Shown here one piece after another: positions 1-8,231 of a stretch of DNA of 64,000 nt. Below the pieces are notes generated by a model. That model worked only from the letters and a program-made list of their open reading frames with translations, ran no database searches and had not been told where the DNA came from. This DNA comes from Tenacibaculum maritimum NCIMB 2154. GTDB lineage: Bacteria > Bacteroidota > Bacteroidia > Flavobacteriales > Flavobacteriaceae. The translations under genes and the position numbers were made by a program. The stretch lies in the NCBI RefSeq assembly GCF_900119795.1, contig NZ_LT634361.1, positions 1,860,001 to 1,924,000 on the forward strand. The letters run 5' to 3'. The first letter of the stretch is position 1; each line of letters opens with the position of its first letter.

Positions 1-241
1 AAATAACATTTCTATATATAGTGCTACGCTTCAAAACTCAAATGAATACCATCAAGAAACTTACACAAATGCTTCTGCAATCGTTGTAGGAACAGAGGCC
101 ACCGGTTTAACAGAAATATGGAGAAAAAACGCCACCCAAAACATCAATATTCCCATGAGAGGGGAAATAGACTCTATGAACGTTTCTGTTGCTGCTGCTA
201 TTATCATTTTTGAAGCCAAAAGGCAGCGTGAATTTCACTAA
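1..241 (+). CDS. TrmH/SpoU-family RNA methyltransferase, C-terminal part
   Basis: The left edge of the window falls inside this gene; frame 2 is open from base 2 to the TAA at 239-241. The readable 79 residues contain the SpoU/TrmH (SPOUT class) S-adenosylmethionine-binding knot: a VVGTEATGL stretch (family motif 2), then IPMRGEIDSMNVSVAAAI (family motif 3, usually P-M-x-G-x-x-S-L-N-V-S-x-A). Enzymes of this family 2'-O-methylate ribose in 23S rRNA or tRNA; which nucleotide is modified cannot be told from the C-terminus. A bidirectional-looking terminator follows and the next gene is convergent, so this gene ends its transcription unit here. Confidence 0.9.
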   Translation, partial: NNISIYSATLQNSNEYHQETYTNASAIVVGTEATGLTEIWRKNATQNINIPMRGEIDSMNVSVAAAIIIFEAKRQREFH

Positions 242-271
242 GTTCTGCTTAATTTCTTACTTCATATAAAT

Positions 272-308
272 AAAAAAGAGCAATTAATTAGTTTAATTGC
301 TCTTTTTT
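272..308. terminator. Bidirectional terminator hairpin
   Basis: An A-rich arm reading into AAGAGCAATTAA is followed after four bases by the complementary TTAATTGCTCTT and a T run. With an A run on one side and a T run on the other, it can stop both the plus-strand methylase gene and the minus-strand lipoprotein gene that converge here. Confidence 0.75.
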
Positions 309-336
309 ATTTTATTTATTCTATACCTTCATTTAC

Positions 337-1212
337 CTACCTATCATCTACATCTAAATAGTTAGGAATACCATCGCCATCAGTATCATCATTTCTAGGA
401 TCACCATCGCCATTCAAATCTTCGTCTTTTGTCAATTTACGATCATTATCATCATCAGCATCTAAATAATTTGGTATTCTATCATTATCTGTATCTACTT
501 TTCTTGGATCATTTTCTACAGAAGCATCTTCTACCTCTAAATAAGAAGCTAAACCATCATTATCATCATCTGCTTCGTTAACATCCCACAATTCAATGTA
601 GAAAAGTAAGTTTTCATTAGGTAAAATAAAACGACCATTTGCCCTATTTCTATATGCTAACCCTGAAGGTATAAACAAAATGCCTTTCCCTCCTCCTTCA
701 TAAGTTATTGGTCCATTATTCGTTATATTTTTACCTCCTTTAAAATTAATAAAACCATAGGTCCAACCTCTTATTACTTTATTTAAAGAAAACCAAGCTA
801 TACTTTTATCAAAATCAGGACTCAAACTATCTTTTCTAATAATTCTCTGCCCTCTATACTTAGCATATACAGAGTCCATTACACTAGGAAATTTTGAATC
901 AGTAGGCGCTACTGGCGTTCCTACACGATTCGTATAATAATATAGCTTATAGTCTATATTATTTTCCTTTACTTCCTTCGTTATTAGCTTCGGGTCTTCA
1001 AATAAAGAAAGTTCATTATTACGTATTGGCTTTACAGTATCTAAATCTGCATTATAGTAATTATTCTTCAAAAACTTAACTAAAGAATCGTTATCTATTA
1101 CAGCCTGCGCCGCATGGTCAAAATTATCAACCGTTCCATTATTATCACTTCCACAAGCATATAAAATAGCGGTAAAGATTACTGTAAATAAAAAGTACTT
1201 AAATTTCATCAT
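337..1212 (-). CDS. FKBP-type peptidyl-prolyl isomerase-like lipoprotein with C-terminal TSP3 calcium repeats
   Basis: This is a 291-residue lipoprotein: a hydrophobic leader ends in a lipobox with Cys20, followed by GSDNN, a Bacteroidota lipoprotein-export type sequence. Residues about 100-215 carry a divergent FKBP fold, recognised by the final part (ILFIPSGLAYRNR, then LPNENLLFYIELWDV), as in FKBP prolyl isomerases, which assist protein folding. Residues about 216-291 hold three aspartate-rich thrombospondin type 3-like repeats (D-x-D-N/G-D-G, each ending in PNYLD) expected to bind calcium. Some active-site aromatic residues of true FKBPs are not obvious, so catalysis is uncertain. It is divergent from hslR. 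A surface or periplasmic folding or structural role is inferred. Confidence 0.8.
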   Translation of the reverse strand: MMKFKYFLFTVIFTAILYACGSDNNGTVDNFDHAAQAVIDNDSLVKFLKNNYYNADLDTVKPIRNNELSLFEDPKLITKEVKENNIDYKLYYYTNRVGTPVAPTDSKFPSVMDSVYAKYRGQRIIRKDSLSPDFDKSIAWFSLNKVIRGWTYGFINFKGGKNITNNGPITYEGGGKGILFIPSGLAYRNRANGRFILPNENLLFYIELWDVNEADDDNDGLASYLEVEDASVENDPRKVDTDNDRIPNYLDADDDNDRKLTKDEDLNGDGDPRNDDTDGDGIPNYLDVDDR

Positions 1213-1226
1213 TTAATATCAAATTT

Positions 1227-1258
1227 TTGAGTCGCAATTTACCATTTTTATACCTTTG
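1227..1258 (+). promoter_or_regulatory. Bacteroidota-type promoter for hslR
   Basis: TTG at 1227-1229 and TACCTTTG at 1251-1258 are separated by 21 bases. This is an exact fit to the flavobacterial consensus TTG / TAnnTTTG. The hslR start codon lies 33 bases further on. Confidence 0.7.
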
Positions 1259-1291
1259 CCAAAAGAGAAATAATAAATTTTAACTTTTTAT

Positions 1292-1672
1292 ATGAGAATT
1301 GACAAATACTTGTGGTGTATTAGACTTTTTAAAACAAGGAGTTTAGCTACCGAGGCTTGCAAAAAAGGGCATATTAAAATAGATGGAAATAACTTAAAGC
1401 CTTCAAAAGAAATTTTTGGAAATGAACTTTTATCCATCAGAAAAAATCAAATCAATTATAAAATAAAAGTCTTAGACATTCCTCCTAATCGCGTTGGAGC
1501 TAAACTAGTCGATCTTTACAGAAAAGATTTAACCCCTAAAGAAGCGTTTGAAAAAACAGATTTACTCAAATACTCTAAAGATTACTATCGAAAAAAGGGA
1601 CTTGGAAGACCCACTAAAAAAGATCGTAGAGATATTGACAACTATACTGAAACTACGGAAGAAGATTTTTAA
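1292..1672 (+). CDS. hslR: S4-domain ribosome-associated heat shock protein 15
   Basis: The 126-residue protein begins with a clear S4 RNA-binding domain (MRIDKYLWCIRLFKTRS, then KGHIKIDG), followed by a lysine/arginine-rich tail (GRPTKKDRRD) typical of HslR/Hsp15. In E. coli Hsp15 binds 50S subunits that carry stalled nascent chains and helps recycle them. Its length and tail match the family. It has a strong upstream promoter and is separated by only a few bases from the downstream phosphoribosyltransferase gene, so the two are probably co-transcribed. Confidence 0.88.
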   Translation: MRIDKYLWCIRLFKTRSLATEACKKGHIKIDGNNLKPSKEIFGNELLSIRKNQINYKIKVLDIPPNRVGAKLVDLYRKDLTPKEAFEKTDLLKYSKDYYRKKGLGRPTKKDRRDIDNYTETTEEDF

Positions 1673-1695
1673 CTTTGTACAAATATTTAAAAACA

Positions 1696-2199
1696 ATGGC
1701 AACTACTAAAAATATCATCTTAACTAATATTGAAATCGAGCAAAAAATTAAACGAATTGCTTATCAAATCTATGAAAGTAATAGTAATGAAATAGAAATA
1801 GTATTGGCTGGAATTGCAAACAATGGATTTTTGTTTGCTGAAAAATTAGCTAAAGTGCTTAATAAAATATCTCCTTTACATATAACTATATGTAAAGTTA
1901 CCATCGATAAAAAAGCTCCTCTAACCCCTGTAAAAACATCTATAAATACTGATGCGTACAAAGGTAAATCTTTAGTACTAGTAGATGATGTATTGAATTC
2001 AGGTACAACGCTTATTTACGGAATAAAACACTTTTTAGAAGTTCCTTTAAAGCAATTTAAAACAGCCGTACTAGTCAATAGAAACCATAAAAAATATCCT
2101 GTTAAGGCAGATTTTAAAGGAATTTCTCTTTCTACCTCATTACAGGAGCATGTTATAGTTGAATTTAATGAGAAAGAAACCATTGCTTATCTAATGTAG
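1696..2199 (+). CDS. Type I phosphoribosyltransferase (PyrR-like)
   Basis: This 167-residue protein has the PRPP-binding loop of type I phosphoribosyltransferases (VLVDDVLNSGTTL, near residue 95), where the two aspartates hold the ribose of PRPP. I chose the ATG at 1696 because it begins MATTKNIIL; an upstream TTG at 1675 is possible but gives an unlikely extension. The size and loop resemble PyrR or hypoxanthine phosphoribosyltransferase relatives, but substrate cannot be read from the sequence. It follows hslR closely, and its 3' end overlaps the convergent aroK gene by 13 bases. Confidence 0.8.
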   Translation: MATTKNIILTNIEIEQKIKRIAYQIYESNSNEIEIVLAGIANNGFLFAEKLAKVLNKISPLHITICKVTIDKKAPLTPVKTSINTDAYKGKSLVLVDDVLNSGTTLIYGIKHFLEVPLKQFKTAVLVNRNHKKYPVKADFKGISLSTSLQEHVIVEFNEKETIAYLM

Positions 2200-2714
2200 C
2201 GCGTTATTTCTTCCAACGCTACTACAACTTCTTCTGTGGTTTTATCATCAATTATTAAAGTACTATTAGCCTTTTTGTAAAACAAATTGCGCTCAAAAAG
2301 GTGTTTTCCTATAAATTCTTTCAATTGTTCTTCTGATAAATTTGCAACTAATGGGCGAGCTTCCCTTCCTATTGACAGCCTGTTTGCTAGTGTTTTTATG
2401 CTTGCTTGTAAATATATTGATTGCACTTGATCTTGCTCTAAGATATATTCCATATTACCTGCATAGCAAGGGGTTCCTCCTCCTAAAGAGAGTATAAAAG
2501 ATTTTTTTGAGGTTAAAACTTCTTTCAAATAAGTATGTTCTTGCTTACGAAAGTAAATTTCTCCTTTTTCTTTAAAAATCGCTGAAATGCTAGCCCCCTC
2601 CTTTTCTTCAATGTAAGTATCTAAATCTAAAAAAGGAAGGCCTGTTTTTTTACTTAATTCTTTGCCTGCGGTTGATTTCCCACTTGCCATGTATCCTAAT
2701 AGTATAATCTTCAT
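2187..2714 (-). CDS. aroK: Shikimate kinase
   Basis: Shikimate kinase phosphorylates shikimate at the 3-hydroxyl with ATP in chorismate and aromatic amino acid synthesis. The 175-residue protein has the Walker A loop GYMASGKS near residue 7, the shikimate-binding aspartate in FLDLDTYIE, the FRKQE arginine motif, the GGGTPC glycine loop and an arginine-rich lid (IGREARPLV). All expected motifs are present and the length is normal. The 3' end overlaps the convergent phosphoribosyltransferase gene. Confidence 0.95.
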   Translation of the reverse strand: MKIILLGYMASGKSTAGKELSKKTGLPFLDLDTYIEEKEGASISAIFKEKGEIYFRKQEHTYLKEVLTSKKSFILSLGGGTPCYAGNMEYILEQDQVQSIYLQASIKTLANRLSIGREARPLVANLSEEQLKEFIGKHLFERNLFYKKANSTLIIDDKTTEEVVVALEEITRYIR

Positions 2715-2764
2715 CTTTGATAATTAAGGAGATACAAATATCTGCAAAAAAAACAGAATAACTC

Positions 2765-2796
2765 TTGCTTTTTTCTAATTTATATTCCTATATTTG
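2765..2796 (+). promoter_or_regulatory. Promoter of first tRNA-Lys
   Basis: TTG at 2765-2767 and TATATTTG at 2789-2796 are separated by 21 bases, matching the Bacteroidota consensus. The mature tRNA begins 27 bases downstream. The -7 box and following GCAACCGCTAAG are repeated in front of the second tRNA-Lys. Confidence 0.65.
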
Positions 2797-2822
2797 CAAC
2801 CGCTAAGGAAAAACAAAGTAAT

Positions 2823-2895
2823 GACCGGGTAGCTCAGTTGGTAGAGCATCTCCCTTTTAAGGAGAGGGTCCTGGGTTCGAGCCCCAGCCCGGTCA
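2823..2895 (+). tRNA. tRNA-Lys (anticodon TTT), copy 1
   Basis: A 73-base cloverleaf: acceptor arms GACCGGG and CCCGGTC pair fully with discriminator A. The anticodon loop CTTTTAA gives TTT, reading AAA/AAG lysine codons, and the T arm carries GGTTCGAGCC. CCA is not encoded. It is identical to the copy at 3103-3175. Confidence 0.97.
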
Positions 2896-2900
2896 CTAAA

Positions 2901-2930
2901 AGTTAAGCTTTAAAGCTTAACTTTTTTTTT
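2901..2930 (+). terminator. Terminator after tRNA-Lys copy 1
   Basis: Perfect inverted repeat AGTTAAGCTT / AAGCTTAACT with a two-base loop, followed by a run of T. The same hairpin is repeated exactly after the second tRNA-Lys. Confidence 0.8.
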
Positions 2931-2932
2931 AA

Positions 2933-3017
2933 GCGTATGTGGCGGAATTGGTAGACGCGCTGCCTTGAGGGGGCAGTGTTCATTATGAACGTGGAAGTTC
3001 GAATCTTCTCATACGCA
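2933..3017 (+). tRNA. tRNA-Leu (anticodon GAG)
   Basis: An 85-base class II tRNA with a long variable arm (GTGTTCATTATGAACGT region). The acceptor arms GCGTATG and CATACGC pair, with discriminator A. Anticodon stem CTGCC/GGCAG encloses a loop with GAG, reading CUC/CUU leucine codons. It sits between two identical tRNA-Lys genes. Confidence 0.96.
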
Positions 3018-3072
3018 CATTATAAAATTTTTAAAAAAAATAAAAAAAACTTTTTTTTTCAATTTATAGTGC

Positions 3073-3080
3073 TATATTTG
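3073..3080 (+). promoter_or_regulatory. -7 box of second tRNA-Lys promoter
   Basis: TATATTTG matches the TAnnTTTG consensus and is followed by the same GCAACCGCTAAG as copy 1. The sequence 21 bases upstream is a homopolymer tract with no TTG, so this copy may be weaker. Confidence 0.5.
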
Positions 3081-3102
3081 CAACCGCTAAGAAAAAAGTA
3101 AC

Positions 3103-3175
3103 GACCGGGTAGCTCAGTTGGTAGAGCATCTCCCTTTTAAGGAGAGGGTCCTGGGTTCGAGCCCCAGCCCGGTCA
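3103..3175 (+). tRNA. tRNA-Lys (anticodon TTT), copy 2
   Basis: Identical over 73 bases to the copy at 2823-2895, with the same acceptor pairing, TTT anticodon and downstream terminator. It evidently arose by duplication of a unit of about 140 bases including the promoter box and terminator. Confidence 0.97.
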
Positions 3176-3180
3176 CTAAA

Positions 3181-3210
3181 AGTTAAGCTTTAAAGCTTAA
3201 CTTTTTTTTT
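3181..3210 (+). terminator. Terminator after tRNA-Lys copy 2
   Basis: Same perfect hairpin as after copy 1 (AGTTAAGCTT / AAGCTTAACT) followed by a T run. Confidence 0.8.
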
Positions 3211-3334
3211 TACCTTTATTTCTTAAAGTTTATAAAATCTAATTTGATGAACCTATTTCTCTCTTCTTATAATTAGTAAGCGAATTTCACACATTATTAA
3301 CTATAATACAATCATTTATTATTATTATTGCACT

Positions 3335-4126
3335 ATGCAAAAATATTTACACTTTGTTTTCTTCGCTCTAGTTACGACACTTTCTTTTTCACAAGTTTCT
3401 CAACAAGCTAAACTAAAAGGACAGGTTATTCATTCAACATCTAAAAAAGCGCTAAGTGCTGCCCATATATTAAATCTTAATACAGTAGCAGGTACCATAA
3501 CCAATCATAAGGGAAACTTTGAATTGACTGCTAAAGCAAATGATACCGTACTCGTTTCTTTTTTAGGATTTGAATCTATAAAGTTAAAAATCACTAACGA
3601 TTTATTAAGAGGGAATGAATTAGTCATAGCATTAAATGAAAAACCTGAAGAAGTAAAAGAAATCATTATCAAATCAACCAAACTTATTGGTGTTTTAGAA
3701 GTTGATGTAAAACAAGTTCCTAAAGATAAGTTTACAAGAATCCATCTCAACGGATTACCACAAACTTATGAAGTTGGTAAACCCAACAAAATCAAATCAC
3801 CTATAGCAGCCTTATTCCAACCAGTTGATTTCTTATATTCTCTTTTTGGAAAAAAACCCAAGCAGTTAAAAAAGCTACAGAAGCTAAAAAAAGAAGACGA
3901 TTTGCGTAAGATGTTAGCGGGTAAATTTGACAGAGAAGTCATGATGGAATACTTAGGAATGGATAAAATTGAACTTTCTAAGCTATTAAGAGATTGTAAT
4001 TATTCAGAATACTTTATCAAAAAAGCAAGTGACTTACAATTAATTGAAGCAGTATTAGACTGCTACGAAAACTACAAGGCCTTGAAAAAAGGAAAAATAG
4101 AAAGAAACCGAATTCCTGATAATTAA
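3335..4126 (+). CDS. Secreted carboxypeptidase-regulatory-like domain protein
   Basis: The 263-residue protein starts with a signal peptide (hydrophobic core ending near SFSQVS). Residues about 25-110 form a CarboxypepD_reg-like beta-sandwich (LKGQVIHSTSKKALSAAHI, then TNHKGNFEL and SFLGFESIKL), the module found at the N-terminus of many Bacteroidota TonB receptors. Here it is followed by a mostly helical, lysine-rich region rather than a barrel. Such stand-alone proteins are common in Flavobacteriaceae and their function is unknown; a periplasmic or outer-membrane role is inferred. It is monocistronic, with a terminator after it. Confidence 0.7.
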   Translation: MQKYLHFVFFALVTTLSFSQVSQQAKLKGQVIHSTSKKALSAAHILNLNTVAGTITNHKGNFELTAKANDTVLVSFLGFESIKLKITNDLLRGNELVIALNEKPEEVKEIIIKSTKLIGVLEVDVKQVPKDKFTRIHLNGLPQTYEVGKPNKIKSPIAALFQPVDFLYSLFGKKPKQLKKLQKLKKEDDLRKMLAGKFDREVMMEYLGMDKIELSKLLRDCNYSEYFIKKASDLQLIEAVLDCYENYKALKKGKIERNRIPDN

Positions 4127-4144
4127 ACTTCATTTAAAAATAAT

Positions 4145-4176
4145 AAAAAAACTGACAAAATTTTGTCAGTTTTTTT
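4145..4176 (+). terminator. Terminator before purL
   Basis: Inverted repeat AAAACTGACAAAA / TTTTGTCAGTTTT followed by further T, closing the upstream carboxypeptidase-like domain gene. Confidence 0.8.
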
Positions 4177-4201
4177 ATGCTTTAAATTCAACCAAAAAAG
4201 G

Positions 4202-4209
4202 TAACTTTG
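4202..4209 (+). promoter_or_regulatory. -7 promoter box for purL
   Basis: TAACTTTG fits TAnnTTTG and lies 33 bases before the purL ATG; no clear TTG is present at the usual upstream distance. No riboswitch-like structure is evident in the short leader. Confidence 0.45.
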
Positions 4210-4242
4210 TTCACTTAAACAACACACAAACTACATACAACA

Positions 4243-7200
4243 ATGATTCATTTCTTTGGAAACGTAAACAGTAAAGTTTTTACTGTTCAAACAACAGAAG
4301 AATTAACTACAGAAGCAATTTCAAAACTTATTTGGTTATTTGGTAATCAACCTAAAATAAACACGGCGTCACTCGACGCCTTTTTTGTTGGTCCGAGAGC
4401 TGCAATGATTACTCCATGGAGTACCAATGCTGTTGAAATTACCCAAAACATGGGGATCTCAGGAATTATACGAATTGAGGAATTTAAAAATGTTGAAGAA
4501 AACTTTTCTAGTTTTGATCCAATGATTTCTCAAAAATTTAAGGGACTTAATCAAGAAGTATTCACAATTGACATTCAGCCAGAACCTATTTTAGAAATAG
4601 AAGACATAGCTAGTTATAATAAGCAAGAAGGGTTAGCCCTTAGCGAAGAAGAAATTAAATATTTGGAAGATGTTTCTAGCAAAATAGGAAGAAAACTTAC
4701 TGATTCAGAAGTTTTCGGATTCTCACAAGTGAATTCTGAGCATTGCCGACATAAAATTTTTAATGGAACTTTTGTGATTGATGGAAAAGCACAACCTACT
4801 TCTCTATTCAAATTGATTAAGGAAACTTCCAAACAAAATCCTAATGGTATTGTTTCTGCATATAAAGATAATGTAGCTTTTATACAAGGTCCTAAAGTAG
4901 AGCAATTTGCACCAAAAAATGCCGACATTCCTGATTTTTATGAAACTAAAGAATTTGAATCTGTTATTTCTCTAAAAGCTGAAACTCATAACTTCCCTAC
5001 TACTGTTGAACCTTTTAATGGAGCTGCAACAGGTTCTGGGGGAGAAATTAGAGATCGTCTGGCTGGCGGTAAGGGATCGATACCTTTGGCAGGTACTGCT
5101 GTTTACATGACTTCATATTCTCGTTTGGAAGAAAATCGCCCTTGGGAGCAAGCTATGGATGAACGTAAATGGCTATATCAAACTCCTATGGATATTTTAA
5201 TTAAAGCTTCTAATGGAGCTTCTGATTTCGGAAATAAATTTGGACAACCATTGATTTGTGGTTCTATATTAACTTTTGAACACGAAGAAAATGCTAGGAA
5301 GCTCGGATTTGATAAAGTAATCATGCAAGCTGGAGGCATCGGATATGCCAAAAAAGAGCAAGCATTAAAGGACATTCCTAAAGAAGGTGATAAAATTGTA
5401 ATATTAGGAGGCGAAAACTACCGTATTGGTATGGGAGGAGCTGCGGTGTCTTCTGCTGATACTGGAGAATTTTCTACAGGAATAGAACTCAATGCAGTAC
5501 AACGCTCTAATCCTGAAATGCAAAAACGAGCAGCAAACGCAGTTAGAGGTATGGTAGAAAGTGAAGATAACTTTATCGTTTCTATACATGACCATGGCGC
5601 TGGGGGACACTTAAACTGCTTATCTGAACTAGTTGAAGAAACAGGAGGGAACATTGATTTAGATAAGCTTCCTGTTGGGGATCCTACTTTATCTAATAAA
5701 GAAATCATAGGTAATGAATCTCAAGAGAGAATGGGACTAGTTATTGCTGATAAACATATTGATACCTTACATAGAATTGCAGCCCGTGAACGCTCTCCTA
5801 TGTACACTGTTGGTGATGTTACTGGTGATAACAGGTTTACTTTTAAATCTAAATCAAACGGAAATAAGCCTATGGATTTAGCTTTAGAAGATATGTTTGG
5901 AAGTTCTCCTAAAACCATAATGACAGACCATACTATTGATAGGGATTATAATGATATTTCTTATGCTAAAGAGAACTTTACGCAATATTTAACGCAAGTA
6001 TTACAATTAGAAGCTGTAGCCTGTAAAGACTGGCTAACGAATAAGGTAGATCGATGTGTTGGTGGTAAAGTAGCTAAGCAGCAATGCGTTGGCACACTGC
6101 AAATTCCTTTAAATAATGTTGGCGTAATAGCATTAGATTATAAGGGTAAAGAAGGAATTGCTACTAGTATAGGACATGCTCCTATTTCAGGCTTAATAGC
6201 TCCAGAATCTGGAAGTAAAAATGCAATTGCAGAAGCCTTAACTAATATTATTTGGGCACCACTTAAAGATGGTTTAAAGGCTGTTTCTTTATCGGCAAAT
6301 TGGATGTGGCCTTGTAAAAATGCGGGGGAAGATGCTCGTTTATATAAAGCCGTAAAAGCTGTTTCTGATTTTTCTATTGATTTAGGTATTAATGTCCCTA
6401 CTGGTAAAGATTCTTTATCTATGAAGCAGAAATATCCAAATGAAGAAGTAATCTCTCCTGGAACTGTTGTGATTTCTGCTGCTGCAAATTGTAACAATAT
6501 TACAAAAGTTATTGAACCTGTTTTACAACTTCACAAAGGAAGTATTTACTATATCAATTTATCACAAGATGCTTTTAAATTAGGCGGTAGCTCTTTTGCT
6601 CAAATTCTCAATAAAATCGGAAATGCTGCCCCTACCATTACCAACCATCAATTCTTTAAATCTACATTCAATATCATTCAAGATTTAATTCAAGATGAAA
6701 AGATTGTAGCAGGCCATGATATTGCTTCTGGAGGATTGATTACTACTTTATTAGAATTGTGTTTTGCTGATATAAATATAGGAGCTAATATTGACCTTTC
6801 TTCACTACATGAAAAAGATAGCGTGAAGCTACTTTTTTCAGAAAATGTAGGTATTGTATTCCAAGCATCAGATGACTCTATCGAAACTATACTAACTAAA
6901 AATGCTATTGAATTCTTTAAAATAGGTACTGTTACTGAATCTGATCGATTAAATATTAAAAATGGAGATGATATTTTTGCCTTGTCTATTTCTGAATTAA
7001 GAGATACTTGGTATAAGACTTCTTATTTACTAGATAAAAAGCAAACTGCTAATAACTTAGCTAAAGAACGTTATAATAATTATAAAAACCAACCTCTTAA
7101 ATATACTTTTCCTACAAATTTCACAGGAAAGTTAAAGGATATTGTTGGTACTGTTAACCACAGACCTAAAGCCGCTATCATTAGAGAAAAAGGGTCTAAT

Positions 7201-7914
7201 TCTGAACGAGAAATGGCAAATGCAATGTATTTAGCCGGTTTTGATGTAAAAGATGTTCATATGACAGATCTTATTTCAGGTAGAGAAACCCTAGAAGACA
7301 TTCAGTTTATAGGAGCCGTTGGTGGTTTTTCTAACTCCGATGTCTTAGGATCTGCTAAAGGTTGGGCAGGTGCTTTTCTATATAACGAAAAAGCAAACAT
7401 AGCATTAAAAAACTTTTTCAATAGAAAAGATACCTTATCAATCGGTATTTGTAATGGCTGCCAACTGTGGATGGAACTAGAGCTAATTAATCCCGATCAT
7501 AAAGCGCATGGTAAAATGACACATAATGATTCTCAAAAACACGAAAGCTCGTTCACCTCAGTTAAAATTCAAAAAAATAATTCTGTAATGCTTTCTTCTT
7601 TAGCCGATACTGAATTAGGAGTCTGGATTTCTCATGGAGAAGGAAAGTTTAATTTACCAGAAAACGAAGATCGCTATCATATTGTAGCGAAATACGGATA
7701 TGAAGGATACCCTAATAATCCGAATGGTTCCGATTATAATACAGCTATGCTATGTGATAAAACAGGACGCCATTTAGCTACCATGCCACATATTGAACGC
7801 TCTACCTTTCAATGGAATTGGGCAAACTACCCAAAGGATAGGAAAGATGAAGTTTCACCTTGGCTTGAAGCATTTGTTAATGCAAGAAAATGGATAGAGA
7901 ATAGCAACCTCTAA
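4243..7914 (+). CDS. purL: Phosphoribosylformylglycinamidine synthase, large single-chain form
   Basis: This enzyme converts formylglycinamide ribonucleotide plus glutamine and ATP to the formylglycinamidine, the fourth step of purine synthesis. At 1223 residues it is the long single-chain form: an N-terminal PurS-like part, two AIR-synthase-type ATP domains (for example FSQVNSEHCRHK, KAETHNFPTTVEPFNGAATGS and VPTGKDSLSMK), and a C-terminal glutaminase. The glutaminase has the catalytic Cys in GICNGCQLW near residue 1068, and the His of ISHGEGKF. It has its own promoter box and terminator, so it appears to be transcribed alone. Confidence 0.97.
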   Translation: MIHFFGNVNSKVFTVQTTEELTTEAISKLIWLFGNQPKINTASLDAFFVGPRAAMITPWSTNAVEITQNMGISGIIRIEEFKNVEENFSSFDPMISQKFKGLNQEVFTIDIQPEPILEIEDIASYNKQEGLALSEEEIKYLEDVSSKIGRKLTDSEVFGFSQVNSEHCRHKIFNGTFVIDGKAQPTSLFKLIKETSKQNPNGIVSAYKDNVAFIQGPKVEQFAPKNADIPDFYETKEFESVISLKAETHNFPTTVEPFNGAATGSGGEIRDRLAGGKGSIPLAGTAVYMTSYSRLEENRPWEQAMDERKWLYQTPMDILIKASNGASDFGNKFGQPLICGSILTFEHEENARKLGFDKVIMQAGGIGYAKKEQALKDIPKEGDKIVILGGENYRIGMGGAAVSSADTGEFSTGIELNAVQRSNPEMQKRAANAVRGMVESEDNFIVSIHDHGAGGHLNCLSELVEETGGNIDLDKLPVGDPTLSNKEIIGNESQERMGLVIADKHIDTLHRIAARERSPMYTVGDVTGDNRFTFKSKSNGNKPMDLALEDMFGSSPKTIMTDHTIDRDYNDISYAKENFTQYLTQVLQLEAVACKDWLTNKVDRCVGGKVAKQQCVGTLQIPLNNVGVIALDYKGKEGIATSIGHAPISGLIAPESGSKNAIAEALTNIIWAPLKDGLKAVSLSANWMWPCKNAGEDARLYKAVKAVSDFSIDLGINVPTGKDSLSMKQKYPNEEVISPGTVVISAAANCNNITKVIEPVLQLHKGSIYYINLSQDAFKLGGSSFAQILNKIGNAAPTITNHQFFKSTFNIIQDLIQDEKIVAGHDIASGGLITTLLELCFADINIGANIDLSSLHEKDSVKLLFSENVGIVFQASDDSIETILTKNAIEFFKIGTVTESDRLNIKNGDDIFALSISELRDTWYKTSYLLDKKQTANNLAKERYNNYKNQPLKYTFPTNFTGKLKDIVGTVNHRPKAAIIREKGSNSEREMANAMYLAGFDVKDVHMTDLISGRETLEDIQFIGAVGGFSNSDVLGSAKGWAGAFLYNEKANIALKNFFNRKDTLSIGICNGCQLWMELELINPDHKAHGKMTHNDSQKHESSFTSVKIQKNNSVMLSSLADTELGVWISHGEGKFNLPENEDRYHIVAKYGYEGYPNNPNGSDYNTAMLCDKTGRHLATMPHIERSTFQWNWANYPKDRKDEVSPWLEAFVNARKWIENSNL

Positions 7915-7928
7915 AAATAAAGCATACT

Positions 7929-7975
7929 AAAAACTAGCTTTTAGTTTCTTTAAGATTTAAAAGCTAGTTTTTTTA
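7929..7975 (+). terminator. Terminator of purL
   Basis: AAAAACTAGCTTTTA and TAAAAGCTAGTTTTT form a long stem around a 16-base loop, followed by T residues. Confidence 0.75.
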
Positions 7976-8178
7976 TGTCATAATTCATTTTTTTATTATC
8001 GAATAGCTACTTCTTAAAATAATGTAAAAATTTCTTTTAAAAGAACCTTAACTAGATATGGTTACTGAATACTTTTTCATTCTTTCATTTTTTTAAATGA
8101 ACTATCATCCTACGCTTCTCTTCAATAAGGATAAATTCTTCATTTCAACCTAAGCTACAACAGTAAATAAATCCATAA
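7976..8178. other. Intergenic region between purL and the TonB receptor gene
   Basis: The gap between the two convergent genes holds the two terminators listed separately. The roughly 200 bases between them show no open frame, repeat or RNA structure that I can recognise. Confidence 0.5.
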
Positions 8179-8207
8179 AAAAACCGATTAAAAAATTAAT
8201 CGGTTTT
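8179..8207 (-). terminator. Terminator of the TonB receptor gene
   Basis: AAAACCGATTAA / TTAATCGGTTTT hairpin; read on the minus strand it ends in a T run, just after the receptor stop codon. Confidence 0.8.
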
Positions 8208-8231
8208 ATATATAAAGAATATAATTTCTTT

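Noticed and set aside
1675-1695. TTG start giving seven extra residues to the phosphoribosyltransferase
   Set aside because: The ATG at 1696 gives a more typical N-terminus; the extension overlaps the spacing after hslR.
3018-3062. A- and T-homopolymer tract after tRNA-Leu as a special element
   Set aside because: It is simple A+T-rich spacer; it could act as a weak terminator, but there is no hairpin to support it.
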